From contig CM022374.1 of the NCBI GenBank assembly GCA_011800155.1, forward strand, positions 248,001 to 312,000: a DNA stretch of 64,000 nt, read 5' to 3'. The notes under the pieces are model-generated. The model searched no databases. It saw only the letters and a program-made list of their open reading frames with translations, and had not been told where the DNA came from. The position numbers and the translations under genes were made by a program. The stretch comes from Flammulina velutipes. Its lineage: Eukaryota; Basidiomycota; Agaricomycetes; Agaricales; Physalacriaceae. Below, piece by piece: positions 1 to 11,374 of the stretch; positions within the stretch are counted from its first letter, which is position 1; the number at the start of each line of letters is the position of its first letter.

Positions 1-2
1 CA

Positions 3-386
3 CCTAGGCCTCCGTCCGTTGTGAAGGATTTTGTAGACCAGCAGGCCAAAGAATGTCTTCCACAGGTCAATATGTTCGAGGTGACTATGTTCCCCGGAAG
101 GCTTGAATCGATGTCAGCTTCTACAACGTCGACAGAAACATCCACCGCCGAGGCGAGCACAACGGAGTCACCGTCGAGTTCAAGCGCGAGTTCATCGAGG
201 TCACCGTCGAGTACTGGCTCTGCCAGCCTCATATCTTCATCTATGACTTCGTCCCTACCACCTCCTACTTCGACATCTACTGAGACGAGTACAGGTGGCG
301 CTACTACTCCGGGCCGTCCAGATGGGGCATTCGTATCTGCCCTATTTTTGGGAGGACTGATTGGGGCATTTATCTACATTATATAA
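3..386 (+). CDS. C-terminal end of a GPI-anchored, Ser/Thr-rich secreted protein (partial)
   Basis: The reading frame is open from the window edge, so the gene begins upstream and only its last ~127 residues are visible. A short globular end (with a Cys near residue 35) leads into about 60 residues dominated by Ser, Thr and Pro. A small-residue stretch (GGATTPGRPDGA) and a terminal hydrophobic segment of ~20 residues follow, with no charged tail. That order of glycosylated stalk, small-residue omega region and hydrophobic C-terminus is the usual signal for GPI anchoring of fungal wall or plasma-membrane enzymes. Which catalytic domain sits upstream cannot be told. The GTG at position 21 is an internal Val codon, not a start. 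Confidence 0.6.
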   Translation, partial: PRPPSVVKDFVDQQAKECLPQVNMFEVTMFPGRLESMSASTTSTETSTAEASTTESPSSSSASSSRSPSSTGSASLISSSMTSSLPPPTSTSTETSTGGATTPGRPDGAFVSALFLGGLIGAFIYII

Positions 387-749
387 TTACTAATATACGA
401 TGCTTTTGCCCAAGCTCTTAACTTGTCCAAAGTCTGCCGTGATGATTGAACAAGAGCCTTGAACGAGCCCATTGGTGAGTGCACCATGCGACTATGTATC
501 TGTCCAGACCAATGATGGTGACTTGCGTGCTCTAGATCGATGAGAGAATGGACAGAACCTAGACCATCAATAAATTTTCTCGGCTCTGCGTATTTTCTCT
601 TGCGACCTGGGAACGTCTTGGAACCAATTACAATACGTTCCTATCCTAGGATGGTCTGGCCGTCATCGTGGTGGGCCTACAAGACGGTCGAGATGCTCCA
701 GGTGACGCGTCCAATGAGCTTGTGTAATTGGCTCCGATGCGAAAAGAGG

Positions 750-756
750 TATAAAT
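750..756 (+). promoter_or_regulatory. TATA box of the alcohol dehydrogenase gene
   Basis: TATAAAT lies 57-63 bp before the dehydrogenase ATG, with an ATTGG (inverted CCAAT) about 20 bp further upstream. This fits a strongly expressed fungal gene. The region 387-749 contains no convincing gene. Confidence 0.5.
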
Positions 757-812
757 GATCTTCTTATCACGAAGAATCATCAGTGATACTACTATCTACA
801 ACAATAACTGGA

Positions 813-2254
813 ATGTCTGTTCTCCCTAACTTTACGATTCCCCAAACTCAGACCGTCGCCCTCGTCGAGAAGAGCGGCGGGACCGTCGTTATCAAGAACG
901 ACTATCCCGTCAAGCCTCAGAAGGACCTCGTTCCCGGAGAGTGTCTGGTCAAGCTCGAAGCTACGGGTGAGTCTCGTATCACGAAGGACTTCTTTTACTG
1001 ATACCCCGCATTTCATAGGCTGTTGCCACACCGATCTCCATGCTGCCTTGGGAGATTGGCCCCTCAAGGCCAAGTCTCCTCTTATTGGAGGTCACGAAGG
1101 TGTTGGAATCATTGTCGCTATTGCCGACAACACTATCACCGAACGCAAGGTGGGAGATCGAGTCGGCATCAAGTGGCTGGCAGATTCCTGCCTCAACTGT
1201 GAGAGCTGCAGAGCTGGAAGGGAACAAAGTGAGTTCCTCTGTTCGTCAGACGGCTATGGTCTGACTTGTACCGAATAGATTGCCCCGACGCCAAACTCAG
1301 TGGATTCACAGTCGACGGTACTTTCGCCGAATACACGGTCTCCTTCGTGAACCATGTTACGCCAATCCCTGCGAACCTTGCTTCTGATGAGGCTGCATCC
1401 ATTCTCTGCGCCGTATGTCATCTACCGAGCTTACTTGTTCTTTACGTTGACCGTGTTCTAGGGTGTAACCGTCTATCGCGCAATTAAATACAGCCAGACG
1501 AACCACGGAGATTGGATCGTCCTTCCCGGGGCTGGAGGAGGACTCGGACATTTAGCTATCCAATATGCCAGGGCGAGAGGCCTGCGGGTCATTGCCATCG
1601 GTTAGTCCACCACTATTTCTTGACGTTGCGGTCGTTCTCACCAACGTAACAGACAGTGGCGCGGAGAAAAAGGAGCTCTGCCTTAGGCTGGGTGCCGAGG
1701 TATGGATCGACTTCAAGGAGACCCAAGATATCGTCGCTGCCGTCAAAGCGGCCACAGGAGGTGCTGGAGCGCACTCTGCTGTAGTGACAACTGCTTCGGT
1801 GAGTATTGTTTTCACCTTATGAGTCGCCATTTCTGACAGAGAACAGCCTTCGGGATACACACAAGCCGTCGACTATCTGCGCTCCGGAGGAACACTGATG
1901 GCTGTTGGTCTCCCAGGAGAAGCAAAACTAGAGGCGTCCATCTTCTTCACCGTGTTCAAGGTCAGTATTTCTCAAAATTGGCATGCGCCATCTCTGACCA
2001 TTTTCCGACGTAGAGCATCTCTATCCTCGGTTCCTACGTTGGTAATCGCCAAGATGCATATGAGGCTGTGGACATTGCAAGCCGTGGCCAAGTCAAAGTG
2101 CATTTCTCTACCAAGGCATTATCGGAGCTGCCAAAGTAAGTCGTTGTGTTATCACCTTTCGAGACCAGCCTAACGTGTTGCTTCAAGCGTTTACGAAGGT
2201 CTAAAAGCCGGTACCGTCGCTGGACGCATCGTCTTTGACTTGTCAAAGAAATAG
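813..2254 (+). CDS. ADH1: Zinc-dependent alcohol dehydrogenase (yeast ADH1 type)
   Basis: Cytosolic medium-chain alcohol dehydrogenase of the tetrameric fungal class, interconverting acetaldehyde and ethanol with NAD(H). Hand-spliced exons begin 813-966, 1019-1228 and 1279-1412, and continue from 1462 with further ~50-nt introns to the stop at 2252-2254, giving ~347 aa. Seen in the sequence: the catalytic zinc ligand motif [15 protein letters not shown], the four structural-zinc cysteines in [15 protein letters not shown], the third catalytic Cys in ASILCAG, and the Rossmann loop [14 protein letters not shown]. The C-terminus [14 protein letters not shown] is typical. A TATA box precedes it and HSBP1 starts only 136 bp after its stop. 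All exons join in frame, so the gene looks functional. Confidence 0.95.
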
Positions 2255-2390
2255 AGTAGAATCTTGTGAAGAACAAGAGATTATGTAGTGAAAATTGTAG
2301 CTGTTGTACAAAGTAGGAATCTGTATTGCCTTTCATTTGCGCCACCTTGCGTGACTCGTGTGACTCACCTGCTCTTTCTTTTCGACCATC

Positions 2391-2856
2391 ATGTCCTCTG
2401 CTCTCCCTCTAAAGACGCCTACTAAATCCAACGAGACAACGTCTATACTGCCGAGCAGTGACACGACGCCAACGAATTCCAAGGCCGGCCCAGAAAAGCT
2501 ATTGTCTGCCTCGAAACCTAGCAAGGGACTGAATCCGAAGGAAATATCAAGTCCGCACGAATTGACCGCCTTTGTGCGTTGTTCATGGTTACCAATGGCA
2601 CCATCTTACATTCCAGCGCAGGTAGAAAATCTCTTGGAACAGCTGGACACCAAATTCGATGAAATGAGCACGCAGGTTTTGGACAGAAGTGCGCTCGCCG
2701 TTACCCTCCGTTTAGGACATTTGTTCATCTCTAACAGTGTCGCAAATGTCTGCTCGCGTCGATTCATTGGAAGCATCCATACAGGATATCATAAACGGCG
2801 ACATAACGGTGCCACAATCACCTGGGATGAGGAAAAGCGATAGTGGCGGATTTTAA
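2391..2856 (+). CDS. HSBP1: Heat shock factor-binding protein 1 homologue
   Basis: Small coiled-coil protein that in animals binds trimeric heat-shock factor and dampens its activity. Fungal homologues exist but are little studied. Exons 2391-2573, 2622-2688 and 2738-2856 join in frame to ~122 aa. A disordered Ser/Thr/Pro/Lys-rich N-terminus of ~55 residues precedes the HSBP1 domain, which reads ELTAFVENLLEQLDTKFDEM followed by a segment containing SQMSARVDSLEASIQDIING. The heptad hydrophobics of the long helix are clear. A short tail ends in SGGF. The N-terminal extension is longer than in the ~76-aa animal protein. The gene is transcribed in the same direction as the ADH gene just upstream. 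Confidence 0.85.
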
Positions 2857-2979
2857 TTGTACGGTACTTGAAGGTGAGTTTCCTCTGTACGATTTCTATA
2901 CACCAATAACCGTCTGCTAGATGTATATATTTCGCCCAGGAACAATTTGTTGTATTTTACCACCAATGGCCATACCTAT

Positions 2980-5099
2980 CTACTTCGCCTTCCGCATTTC
3001 CCAGAAATTGTTCTTCATGCTCCCAGCATAGTACACCATGTCCGACTGGTCTTTATACGATATCTCCATCTTTGCCTTGTCGTAACTCATCGAGGCCTTG
3101 CTGTCGGACGATGACCCGGTTACGCAGATGAAGAAGAAACAAGTGTTCCCGCTGGCTTGGCTTTTCTCCATAGTTTCGACAACCTCCGAAGATTCGAACT
3201 TGATGGTGAAATGGGGGCGGTAGATCAGCAATGCGTAATCGTTGAACTCTGCTGCTGGCCCAGGTTTCTCCTCCGTGCCCATATACTGCTCCAGAAGAGC
3301 AACGGCCTTCTTGTTTTTTTCGGCCTCGGTGGCGGCAGCCTTTTCGTCGTCCTCCTTGCTGTTATCCTTCTCCTCACTGTCATCCTCCTCCTCCTCACTG
3401 TCGTCCTCGTCGTCCTTTTCTTCCTTGTCGCCCTCATCCTCGTCGTCGTCGTCCTTCTTCGCCCGCTTCTCTTTCTTATTCATGTTATCCCGTATATCGG
3501 CAACGATGGTTGCCAATGCGAACTCGTCTTGCCATATCCCAGGTCTGATTTTCAATAGCGCCCCGTACCAGCTTACCTCCATTTTCGTCGACTTTGCTTT
3601 CATGGACTTTTCCGACGACTCCTTTGAATGGCCGCCACCGACACCAAACTTGGTCCATTGAAGGCCAATGCTGGACGACTCGGAATGTGTTTTCTCGGTG
3701 TTTTCGCCCGACGCTGTCTCTAGAGATGTCTTGAAGCGGGCGGATTGCGTACCATCTGGACCGGACGATTGTTTCCAGGAGGCGACACTGTTCTTGACAC
3801 CCTCCACTTCGTAATACGCAACGGGGTTCCCGCCTTTTGCGAGCCTCATCGAGAGACCAGGGACTACGTCCTGAACAACATTCAGCAAAAGGTGACATTC
3901 ACAGACCCCTCATACCTTGCTAACGCTACGTAAAGGCGCGACGTTGTTCAACGCATTGGATATACGAGCAAAGTTGTCGCCGTATACTTCCTTGGATTTT
4001 TTCATGTAGTAGTTCTTCGCTGCTTGACACTTATTTTGTGCTTCTTTGTATATGCTGGGAGGGTCATCGATATCTTCTATGGATTTGGCAGGTCGACCCT
4101 TGGAATCGCGATACATGTCCAACGCTTCATCACGGACTTTGTTGAGGCTAACAGAAGGTCAACAGTAGACGCGGCTTATGACAAAAGACTGACTTTTTGT
4201 AACAATAGAAACCCTCCAATTTGACGGCCTTGTCCAATTGTTTCCTCTGCTTCTTTTCCTTCTCACTAGTTCCAGAGGGGCTGAAGATAGCTCCTACTTT
4301 AGTAACGAAGGAAGCGTAGGAGTCGCTGACAAGGCGTATACGACTGTCCTTCTTATCGTCCTTCTTATCGTCCTTCTCGTCGTCCTTCTCGTCGTCGACT
4401 GCGAGAGGAGCGTAGTCAAACATGTGGGAAAACTTATTCATCGCTATCTCGGCTTCGGAGTCTTCCTTCACTTTGACATCGTCCAGTTCATCATCCTCAC
4501 CGTCGCCCTCCGTTTCCTCGTCCTCTGTGGCTTCACCTTCGTCACGAAGACGAAGAACGTCGGTGTCCTCTCCATCCTGCCGTTTGTGATATTTCAACCG
4601 CTTCAGGCGCACCCTCGACCCCCGACGTTCCTTCGGTTTCTCTGTATTTGTGAGGCTATGTCGCAACTCCAGACGTGACTAACTCACCTTCATCCTCCTT
4701 TGGTTCTTCCTCTGCGCCTTCCCCGGCAGCTTCCTCTCCCTCTCCCTCACCCGTTAATTCATCTTCCATCTCTTCCTCTTCCTCGGGCGTGACTTCGACA
4801 CCCTTTGTGTCTATGAAAGTTCCTGGCCACGTAGGCTGCGCGATAAAGGTCTTTCCTGCTCCGGGAGATGTTCCCTTGACCGCTAGAAACTCTTGGATTG
4901 CGTTTCCGAGACGAGTCTGGATATCGACAAGGATCTCATCCTGCGATTTATCTGTTATATCTTTGCCTTCGTCACCCTCCTTTTTATCGTCCGCTCGACG
5001 GGAAAGTCCATCGCGTGGGGGAGCGAGTATGGCTGCAGCGACGGCGTTGTGAGCGAGGGCGATGGCCAGGAATATGATAGATGGCCGCTTGAGTTTCAT
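2980..5099 (-). CDS. Large secreted acidic protein of unknown function
   Basis: Four long open segments on the minus strand (about 5099-4680, 4660-4160, 4122-3920 and 3888-2980) read as exons of one gene. Residues 1-22 form a clear signal peptide (LAIALAHNAVAAA), followed by a possible KEX2-type RR site. The chain is extremely rich in Glu, Asp and Lys, with several acidic low-complexity runs (around 4700-4790, 4330-4400 and 3330-3470). Between them are ordered-looking blocks, for example GLQWTKFGVGGGHSKESSEK and MEVSWYGALLKIRPG. The C-terminal ~100 residues (YALLIYRPHFTIKFESSEV to MKNNFWEMRK) look folded. I do not recognise a family. Splice junctions were not all resolved, so the exact length (roughly 600-650 aa) is approximate. 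CT-rich ORFs on the plus strand here are shadows of the acidic codons. Confidence 0.65.
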
Positions 5100-6379
5100 G
5101 ATCTTTAGCGTCCTGCGCTGAGATATTGGGTGCGACCTGCGACGAGGGAGCGTTCAGCACCTGGACGAGCTCCGGATGGTGGTGGGAAAGATATGGTGGG
5201 GGCACGGCCTGCGTGTTGTAGAATGTCACTGCCTCCTACATGTTGCTATATACCTTCGTTTCCGTTGCAATAGCTACGGGGAGCCATGCTGTGTAGGATC
5301 GTCAAAGCTGCGCGATTGGAGCCGAAGATATAGACCCAGAATAAACGCTGTAGAGAGACGAGCTCATGCCTCTCAAGGCTGAACATCCTATCTCATTTGA
5401 GAGAGTATTGTAGTGAGGACTGTATGAATGAAATGGTGGTAACATACAAGAAATAACTCAGTACTGGAAACCGAGTACTCCATTAGGGATGCTATGTGTC
5501 GAGCAGGGAGATTGATTCATGCAAACTATGCGATGTACGTGGGCGTTGCTAGTGGTGCGAATTGCCATCAAATGGACTGTAGGGTCGGCCGTCCCTCCCG
5601 AGAGTGACCCCCATCAGTGACGCACAGGGCGCTATTTGCTATTGAGAGACATTTACATGCCTCACTTCGCATAATTGGGGTATCAATATTTGAGAGCGAG
5701 GCGGACAGTTGGACGTTGATGTAACTTGTTTGGGTTGGAGATGTTGCCATTGGTAGTGAAACTTCAAGGTTTTCAGGGACATCTATTTTGGAGTGCACCG
5801 GGCGGCATTTTAGGGGGCTCTTGAGCACGGCCTTTTATGAAATTACGCCACATAGGAAATAATGTGCGCCACATATATTTTTGCGGACTCCGTTCTAAGT
5901 TTAACGGGTAGATATTAGGACACATTCAGCTTATGGCTCGTCACACTCCTTCGGCGCCTTGAAATTCAATGTCAACGAAGTCGTTCGTGGAGTCACTGAC
6001 TGATGTCCCGGATGCTCGGACCGTCGACTTTACAGGTGCCTTGGGTTGATCTTGTACCACCATGTGCATCGTCACCAATTGATTCTGAGGTGGGGATTCT
6101 CATCCTCGGAGCTATATGTCGCCGAATTTCTGCGGAGCCAACCAAAGCGCCACCTGAAGATGGTTCAACTTTCCCCAGCTTTCCCCACAACCCCGCACAA
6201 CAAATATATTTCCAATTGACGGCACTATATCATTTTCAACAACTCGTGGACTCTCGCGAACAAGATGTCGCGGCGTCCGGACATTGTGGAGCACCTATAA
6301 ATGCTGGGGCGCGCAGGATGAACTCAGTGACCCTTCTTGGACTCTTTTCGACGTCGTACGCTACTATACCTACGACAAG
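5100..6379. other. Intergenic region without a convincing gene
   Basis: About 1.3 kb between the divergent acidic secreted protein and the sugar transporter. Short ORFs here have no family resemblance or good splice context. The region should hold both promoters. It contains one exact TGTGGCGCA site (minus, 5865-5873) with a one-base variant 20 bp away (TGTGGCGTA on the minus strand, near 5844-5852). Confidence 0.5.
5865..5873 (-). promoter_or_regulatory. Dispersed 9-mer TGTGGCGCA
   Basis: Exact copy on the minus strand, paired with the near copy TGTGGCGTA 12 bp to its left in the same orientation. Function unknown; see findings. Confidence 0.4.
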
Positions 6380-8350
6380 ATGAAGCCTTGGTTCGGGAAA
6401 GGAAAGCCTCTGCAGCTCGCTGTATCGGCATGTTGTTCTGTATATCTTGCTTCTTTAGTGTTGTGAATCCCTTTCTGACTCCTTTTTAGTTTGCATTCGT
6501 GCTCTTTGGTTATGACCAAGGCGTGTTTTCGGGAATCATAGGAAACGAGGACTTCTTGAATGTCGTCAACCATCCAGATGATACACTCATGGGAATCATG
6601 TGCGTATTCATTCAATACACACGTCGTGCTAAGAGTCTAAGACTGACGCGCTTGTTTTATAGTGTATCATCCTACAATCTCGGGTGTTTCTTTGGATGCG
6701 TCCTAACATTCATGATTGGAGATTACCTTGGGCGAAAGAAGTCAGTACAACACTCCCCGACAACATCTAACAAGCTAACGATAACATAGCGCGATGTGGC
6801 TTGCTATGGTTCTGATAACCATAGGCGCCGTGCTCCAGAGCACGGCCTATACTGTCCCTCATATGATCTTCGCTCGGGTTTTCACCGGACTTGGAACAGG
6901 AATGGAAACTTCAACGGTTCCCATGTAGTGAGTAGTGTCTTCTTTGTGTGGGCATATTCACTCAGAACCATGACAGTCAATCGGAACTATGTGACGCCTC
7001 TGTCAGAGGTCGTATTGTCGCATCTGAACCCCTTTTTGTTGGAGTGGGTATCGTGATAGCGTAGTAAGTTTTTTATTCCATTTTCTCCTGAGTTATATCT
7101 GACGTGCGATTCAGCTGGTTTGACTACGGGATGAACTACATTTCTCCCACTTCGTCTATTGCCTCTGTGGCATGGCGTCTGCCTATTGCATGCCAGATCA
7201 TTTTTGCTCTTGTTGTCTCCGTCATCATCTTCGGTGTCCCAGAGTCGCCTCGATATCTCTATCAGAAGGGGAGAAACGAGGAAGCCCTTCAAGTTCTCTG
7301 CGACATCCACGATGCTCTTCCGTCAGACCCGAAGGTGCAAAAGGAGAGCAACGATATCTTGGAGGCGATCAGACTCGAGCAGGACAGCAACTTCAAGTGG
7401 ATGCAAATATTCAAACCGGACTCTCTACAGACGGGTAGACGTGTACTACTGGCTTGGGGAATGCAGTTCATGAAGTCACCTTTCATCTCTGGTCGTGAAG
7501 CAATTTGACCTGACGACATCCATTTAGCCAAGTTGGTGGTATCAACCTAGTCGTTTACTACGTCCCGACTGTTTTGACGACCAACGTTGGCGTCTCGCGA
7601 GAGATGTCCCTGATTCTAGGAGGATGGTGAATTGGTTGTGCAAATTTCTACACCTAGTACTGATTATCCTAATCCAGTATCAACATCATGTTCCCTCTCG
7701 GCTCTCTAATCCCTGCGTTTTTCTTGGATCAGTTGGGTCGTCGCCGCCCGATGATGGTCCTCTCCTTTATCCTCGCGTGCTGCATGGCTGGCGTTGCCGC
7801 TCTACTGAGTTTCAAGGGCACGAGCGTCGAGAAGAGCACCGCTTCGGCTTCGATCGTATTTTTCTTCCTCTACATGTTCTTCTTCGGCGCTGGTCCTAAC
7901 TGTATCCCTTGGGTCTACGGTAACTCATATCTCTTTAATCGTAGGATGCGCATTGAAACCATTTTCACTTATAGTGCCGGAAATTCTTCCCCTGCATGCC
8001 CGGGCCAAAGGCACTGCCATTGCGATCTCGTCGAATTGGATTTGGAACTTCACGATTGTCATGATTACGCCAATTATCCTGAATCGCCTAGTACGTGTAT
8101 CTGAAATCTTGGTGATGTTTCGATGGCTAACCATTTTTAGCAATGGAAGGCATACCTCATCTTCGTCGCCACGAACGCGTTGTTCGTGCCAATAATATAC
8201 TTCTTCTACCCGGAAACGACACGTCTTACACTGGAGGAGATCGATCTGCTGTTCGTAGACGCGGATTATGCCCAGCGTTTCATTTCGCCCAGCAAAGATG
8301 AGGAGAAGGGCAGTCTGCGCGAGGTTGATAACGCTTCTGAGAAGTTATGA
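6380..8350 (+). CDS. MFS sugar transporter (sugar/H+ symporter family)
   Basis: Plasma-membrane sugar porter with 12 expected membrane helices. Exon 1 is 6380-6439 and exon 2 starts at 6490; at least six further introns of 50-65 nt are evident and all joins keep frame to the stop at 8348-8350. Family marks: FGYDQGVFSG in helix 1, GDYLGRK in the first cytoplasmic loop, VPESPRYLYQKGR before the central loop, DQLGRRRP after helix 8, and the end signature YPETTRLTLEEIDLLF. The loop GPNCIPWVYVPEILPLHARAKG, split here by an intron, is also diagnostic. Substrate cannot be read from sequence; the nearest fungal types include hexose and lactose-permease-like carriers. The soluble tail ends DNASEKL. 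Confidence 0.92.
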
Positions 8351-8448
8351 TAAGAATTAGCCAAGCTATTTTATCCTATGTATAGTATAGATAGAACATA
8401 TCTTCAGACCTGTTGCTGCGATTACAATTTACTTTGTCCACGTACATT

Positions 8449-8457
8449 TGTGGCGCA
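8449..8457 (+). promoter_or_regulatory. Dispersed 9-mer TGTGGCGCA
   Basis: Exact copy about 100 bp past the sugar-transporter stop codon. Confidence 0.4.
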
Positions 8458-8473
8458 CTGACCCCGTGACCGT

Positions 8474-9819
8474 CATGGCTTTCTTCCACACCACCATCAT
8501 CTCGCCGTTTCTCTGCTCGAGCGTTGCGCGCATTCCTCCCGATACAACATGCACGGGATGCGAACATCTACCGTCTAAACCGTACACATTGGGCCAGAGT
8601 AGTAAGTAGCCTGTCGGTACGTCCAAACGTTGTCGAACATTTGTTCAAGAAACTGATTGTTACCCAGGCTAGCAGTGCGCTGGCTGCTACGGACATCGAC
8701 TATGGCTCGATGATCGTTTTGAATGTCCCCTAGTGGTGATGATAAAAGAAGGTCTATGAGTAACCAAAAAAGCTGTCGAAAGGGCCAACATTGAACGTTG
8801 TAGATGCTATACTGTATACAGTGCGTTTCCCTCTAGCTTTATACTTGTGATACTTACCAGCTACAGTTCTCCGCTGTCGCAGCCTCGTTGCTGTCGTTGA
8901 ACAGCAAGCGAAATTTGATCCTCATCTCCGTGGTCCAGAAAACTTATTTTGTCTGAACTATTCTTGGGTGTGTACGCTTTGCCACCCATGCACCAATTGA
9001 CTCAGTACTCAACCCAACGCAGATGATATCATTCCTCAACAGCCGTGTTACGTCTCTCTGAGGCCGACATCCGCCAAAAGGTTCTGACAGTCCCTCATGT
9101 CGTTCACCCAGTTTTTCCTCTTCTATGGATGCGCTTCAGACTACCTCCATACTAGCGTTAGAGAAATTCTTCTTGTATACGGACTATCGAGAACGACGCG
9201 CTCGACACAAGATGGACGGCATGACGGGAAAATCTAGACGGGGAGGTAGGTTATCCTGATTCCTTTCATCCTTGGAGTCATCGTCTGAGCCGTTCGTAGT
9301 CGCCTTGGACCTGATCATCACTCCGAGCCAGTGGCTAGGTTGGAGATGCACCTATAAAACCAAAGGCAGCAAGCATTCCGACCGAATTCGAGAGCGCCCG
9401 ACTTCCCGGAGCCGATGGTCGTAGCAGAAGGGTTGAAGGTCTAGTTGATCGAGCGGGAACGTAGAACATAGATATGGCAACTACCTTCTTGGGTCTTCGT
9501 CCGGAATGCCGTCTTCGAATGGTGCTGCTTCGGTATTGCGGAATCTTCTGGTCAATATCGGTTGAGGTACACATTTTGTCTATCTTCTTGACACCTAGGA
9601 CTCACACTGTGTACAGGTCTACGACAACGAGGGGCCCACGAGGATGGTTATGCTGGGTCATCAACAGTTGCAGAGGGCCAACGCAAACACTGAACGGGAT
9701 ATACCTTCGCCAAGGGAAACGGTAAGCCCTATGTGGTTGGGTGTTACAGATACCTAAACTCGTTTTAGGCTTTTGGAATTGGGAGCGTGTCGGGCATTGT
9801 TCCAAGGACAACTTCATGA
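8474..9819 (+). CDS. Unresolved multi-exon locus, product unknown
   Basis: Several short stretches look coding and are flanked by good splice sites, but I could not join them into one secure reading frame. At 8548-8620 a segment ending at a perfect GTAAGT donor may splice to one at 8668-8730 (ASSALAATDIDYGSMIVLNV). A run from 9126 reads MDALQTTSILALEKFFLYTD. A segment after a CTAG acceptor near 9338 reads VGDAPIKPKAASIPTEFESA. The last two exons (about 9618-9720 and 9769-9819) read VYDNEGPTRMVMLGHQQLQR and AFGIGSVSGIVPRTTS, then stop. This may be one gene, two genes or a decayed gene. I do not recognise a family, and the start given is only the first plausible ATG. Confidence 0.25.
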
Positions 9820-9931
9820 GACTCTTCCTGTTGGATAGAGTCTCTTCAATAACATGCTACCCAGATGATTGATTACAGACTAGGAGTGTTCTTTATCCGG
9901 GCCTTCCTTCCTCTCGACACAACTCGACCCT

Positions 9932-10494
9932 CTATTGTCCGACCAGCTCCTCTCTCTTCTTCGCCTGCTCCGCTGCAAATGAGGCAATGACTGTCGAGTT
10001 CACGAACTCCTTCATCTTTGTAATCTTTGGGGAATCTCCTTCGGTAAAGTGCACGAAGAACACGTATTCGTTATGCCACGGAGTACCGAGCTTTGATACG
10101 CCAATCGATTCAAGCTGGAGCATGCTATGAGAAGGATAGATGGACGGTAACGGGTGAGGAACGTACATGAGCGGTAAGGGCTAAATCTCCATGCTCTAGG
10201 ATTTCAAAGACGTTTACCTGATGAATAATGTGTTAGATTTCCATCGAAGATCGAGGGAACGAAACCATTCACTTCCAAAGCCTCAAAATCAACTACGAGC
10301 GATGTTTGCAAAACCCCACGGAACTCAGCCTTGCCCAGTTTGGGAACTCCCAACGATGCTGGTAGGATTTGTGTCTCAAATGATTCATCACAGAGTGCGA
10401 GCGCTTTGTCGATATTTATCTGGGAAAGCGCCTCGATGTAGGCCGCGAAGACCTTGACTTTGGGGGATGCGTCGGATGAGGGGATGAATGGCAT
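9932..10494 (-). CDS. NTF2/SnoaL-like small protein, paralogue A
   Basis: Three exons on the minus strand: 10494 to ~10273, a short middle exon (VNVFEILEHGDLALTAH) and a last exon ending at 9932. The spliced protein is ~150 aa and starts MPFIPSSDASPKVKVFAAYI. The opening helix, the phrase ALCDESFETQILPASLG, and a C-terminal sheet with GVSKLGTPWHNEYVFFVHFT and SPKITKMKEFVNS match the small cone-shaped NTF2-like/SnoaL fold. Such fungal proteins bind small molecules or act as cyclases or isomerases; no catalytic role can be assigned. The neighbouring gene at 10810-11374 is a clear paralogue with the same exon layout, so the pair arose by tandem duplication. Confidence 0.75.
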
Positions 10495-10809
10495 GGCGTG
10501 ACAATTGGACTCAATTCCGTCCAGGGCGCCTTTAAAGAAATGTGAGCTGCTATTTACCTGGTACCCAGGGCGGTGCGGCCGTGGGGCGTGCACTGCGTAC
10601 TTTCAACTTTGAAACCATTAACCACTCCAACAGGTTCTTCCCTGGAGAGAAAAAGTCCTCCAGTGCATTGCACTCGCGCTGTGGAAAGTGGACCTCTTTC
10701 ACTCTCCTTTCGCCATATTCTATGTGCGAGGACAAGTTGAGAACGGCAAACGAAAAAGTCCGCTATCAGTGTTTGGCCTATTATACTAACTGCCGTATAA
10801 TTGCAGAAT

Positions 10810-11374
10810 CTATCTTTGCGATAACAAATCTCGCTTCTTCATCTCCTCTGCTCTGAACGACACCACGAAAGCCGAATGCACAAACTCCTGAATTCTCGTT
10901 ATCTTGGGAGACTCTCCTGGGGTGAAGTTGAAGATGAAGATGTACTCGTTATGCCATGGCGTGCCAAGCTTGGAAACACCATCCGATTGGGCCTAGATAA
11001 ACATCTCAAGGTCAGCAGTCGACGTCGACAAACGTTGGTAATTGTATGACGTACATGAACGGTGAGAGCATTATCCTCAGTTTCGAGATATCGATGGACG
11101 GTCACCTGAATAATGGTATAGATCGCCCAAATGACAGAATGAGCTGACTTACGTTCAAAGCGTCAATAGTATCACGGAACCCTCTCATGAAATCGCCAAA
11201 TTCCTTCTTGTTCTGTTTGGGTCTGCCCAGCGCAAGTGGCAGTATCTGGTTCTCAAACGTCTCGTCGTCGCAGTACGCGAGTGCCGCGTCGATGTCTATC
11301 CGGCTAAGCGCATCGAAGTAGGAAGCCAGAGTCTTCACTCTTGGGGAGGCCTCAGATGGTGGGTTGAACGGCAT
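10810..11374 (-). CDS. NTF2/SnoaL-like small protein, paralogue B
   Basis: Same three-exon organisation as its neighbour. It starts MPFNPPSEASPRVKTLASYF at 11374, has the middle exon VTVHRYLETEDNALTVH, and a last exon beginning AQSDGVSKLGTPWHNEYIFI and ending EMKKRDLLSQR at 10810. Roughly half of the residues match paralogue A, with GVSKLGTPWHNEY invariant. The phrase ALAYCDDETFENQILPLALG corresponds to the acidic region of A. Predicted cytosolic, ~150 aa, no signal peptide. Both copies are intact, and 316 bp separate B's stop from A's start. Family: NTF2-like/SnoaL; ligand or reaction unknown. Confidence 0.75.

Noticed and set aside
3157..3661. Two long plus-strand ORFs (133 and 139 aa) rich in Leu/Val or Ser
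   Set aside because: They are shadows of Glu/Asp/Lys repeat codons of the secreted acidic protein on the minus strand.
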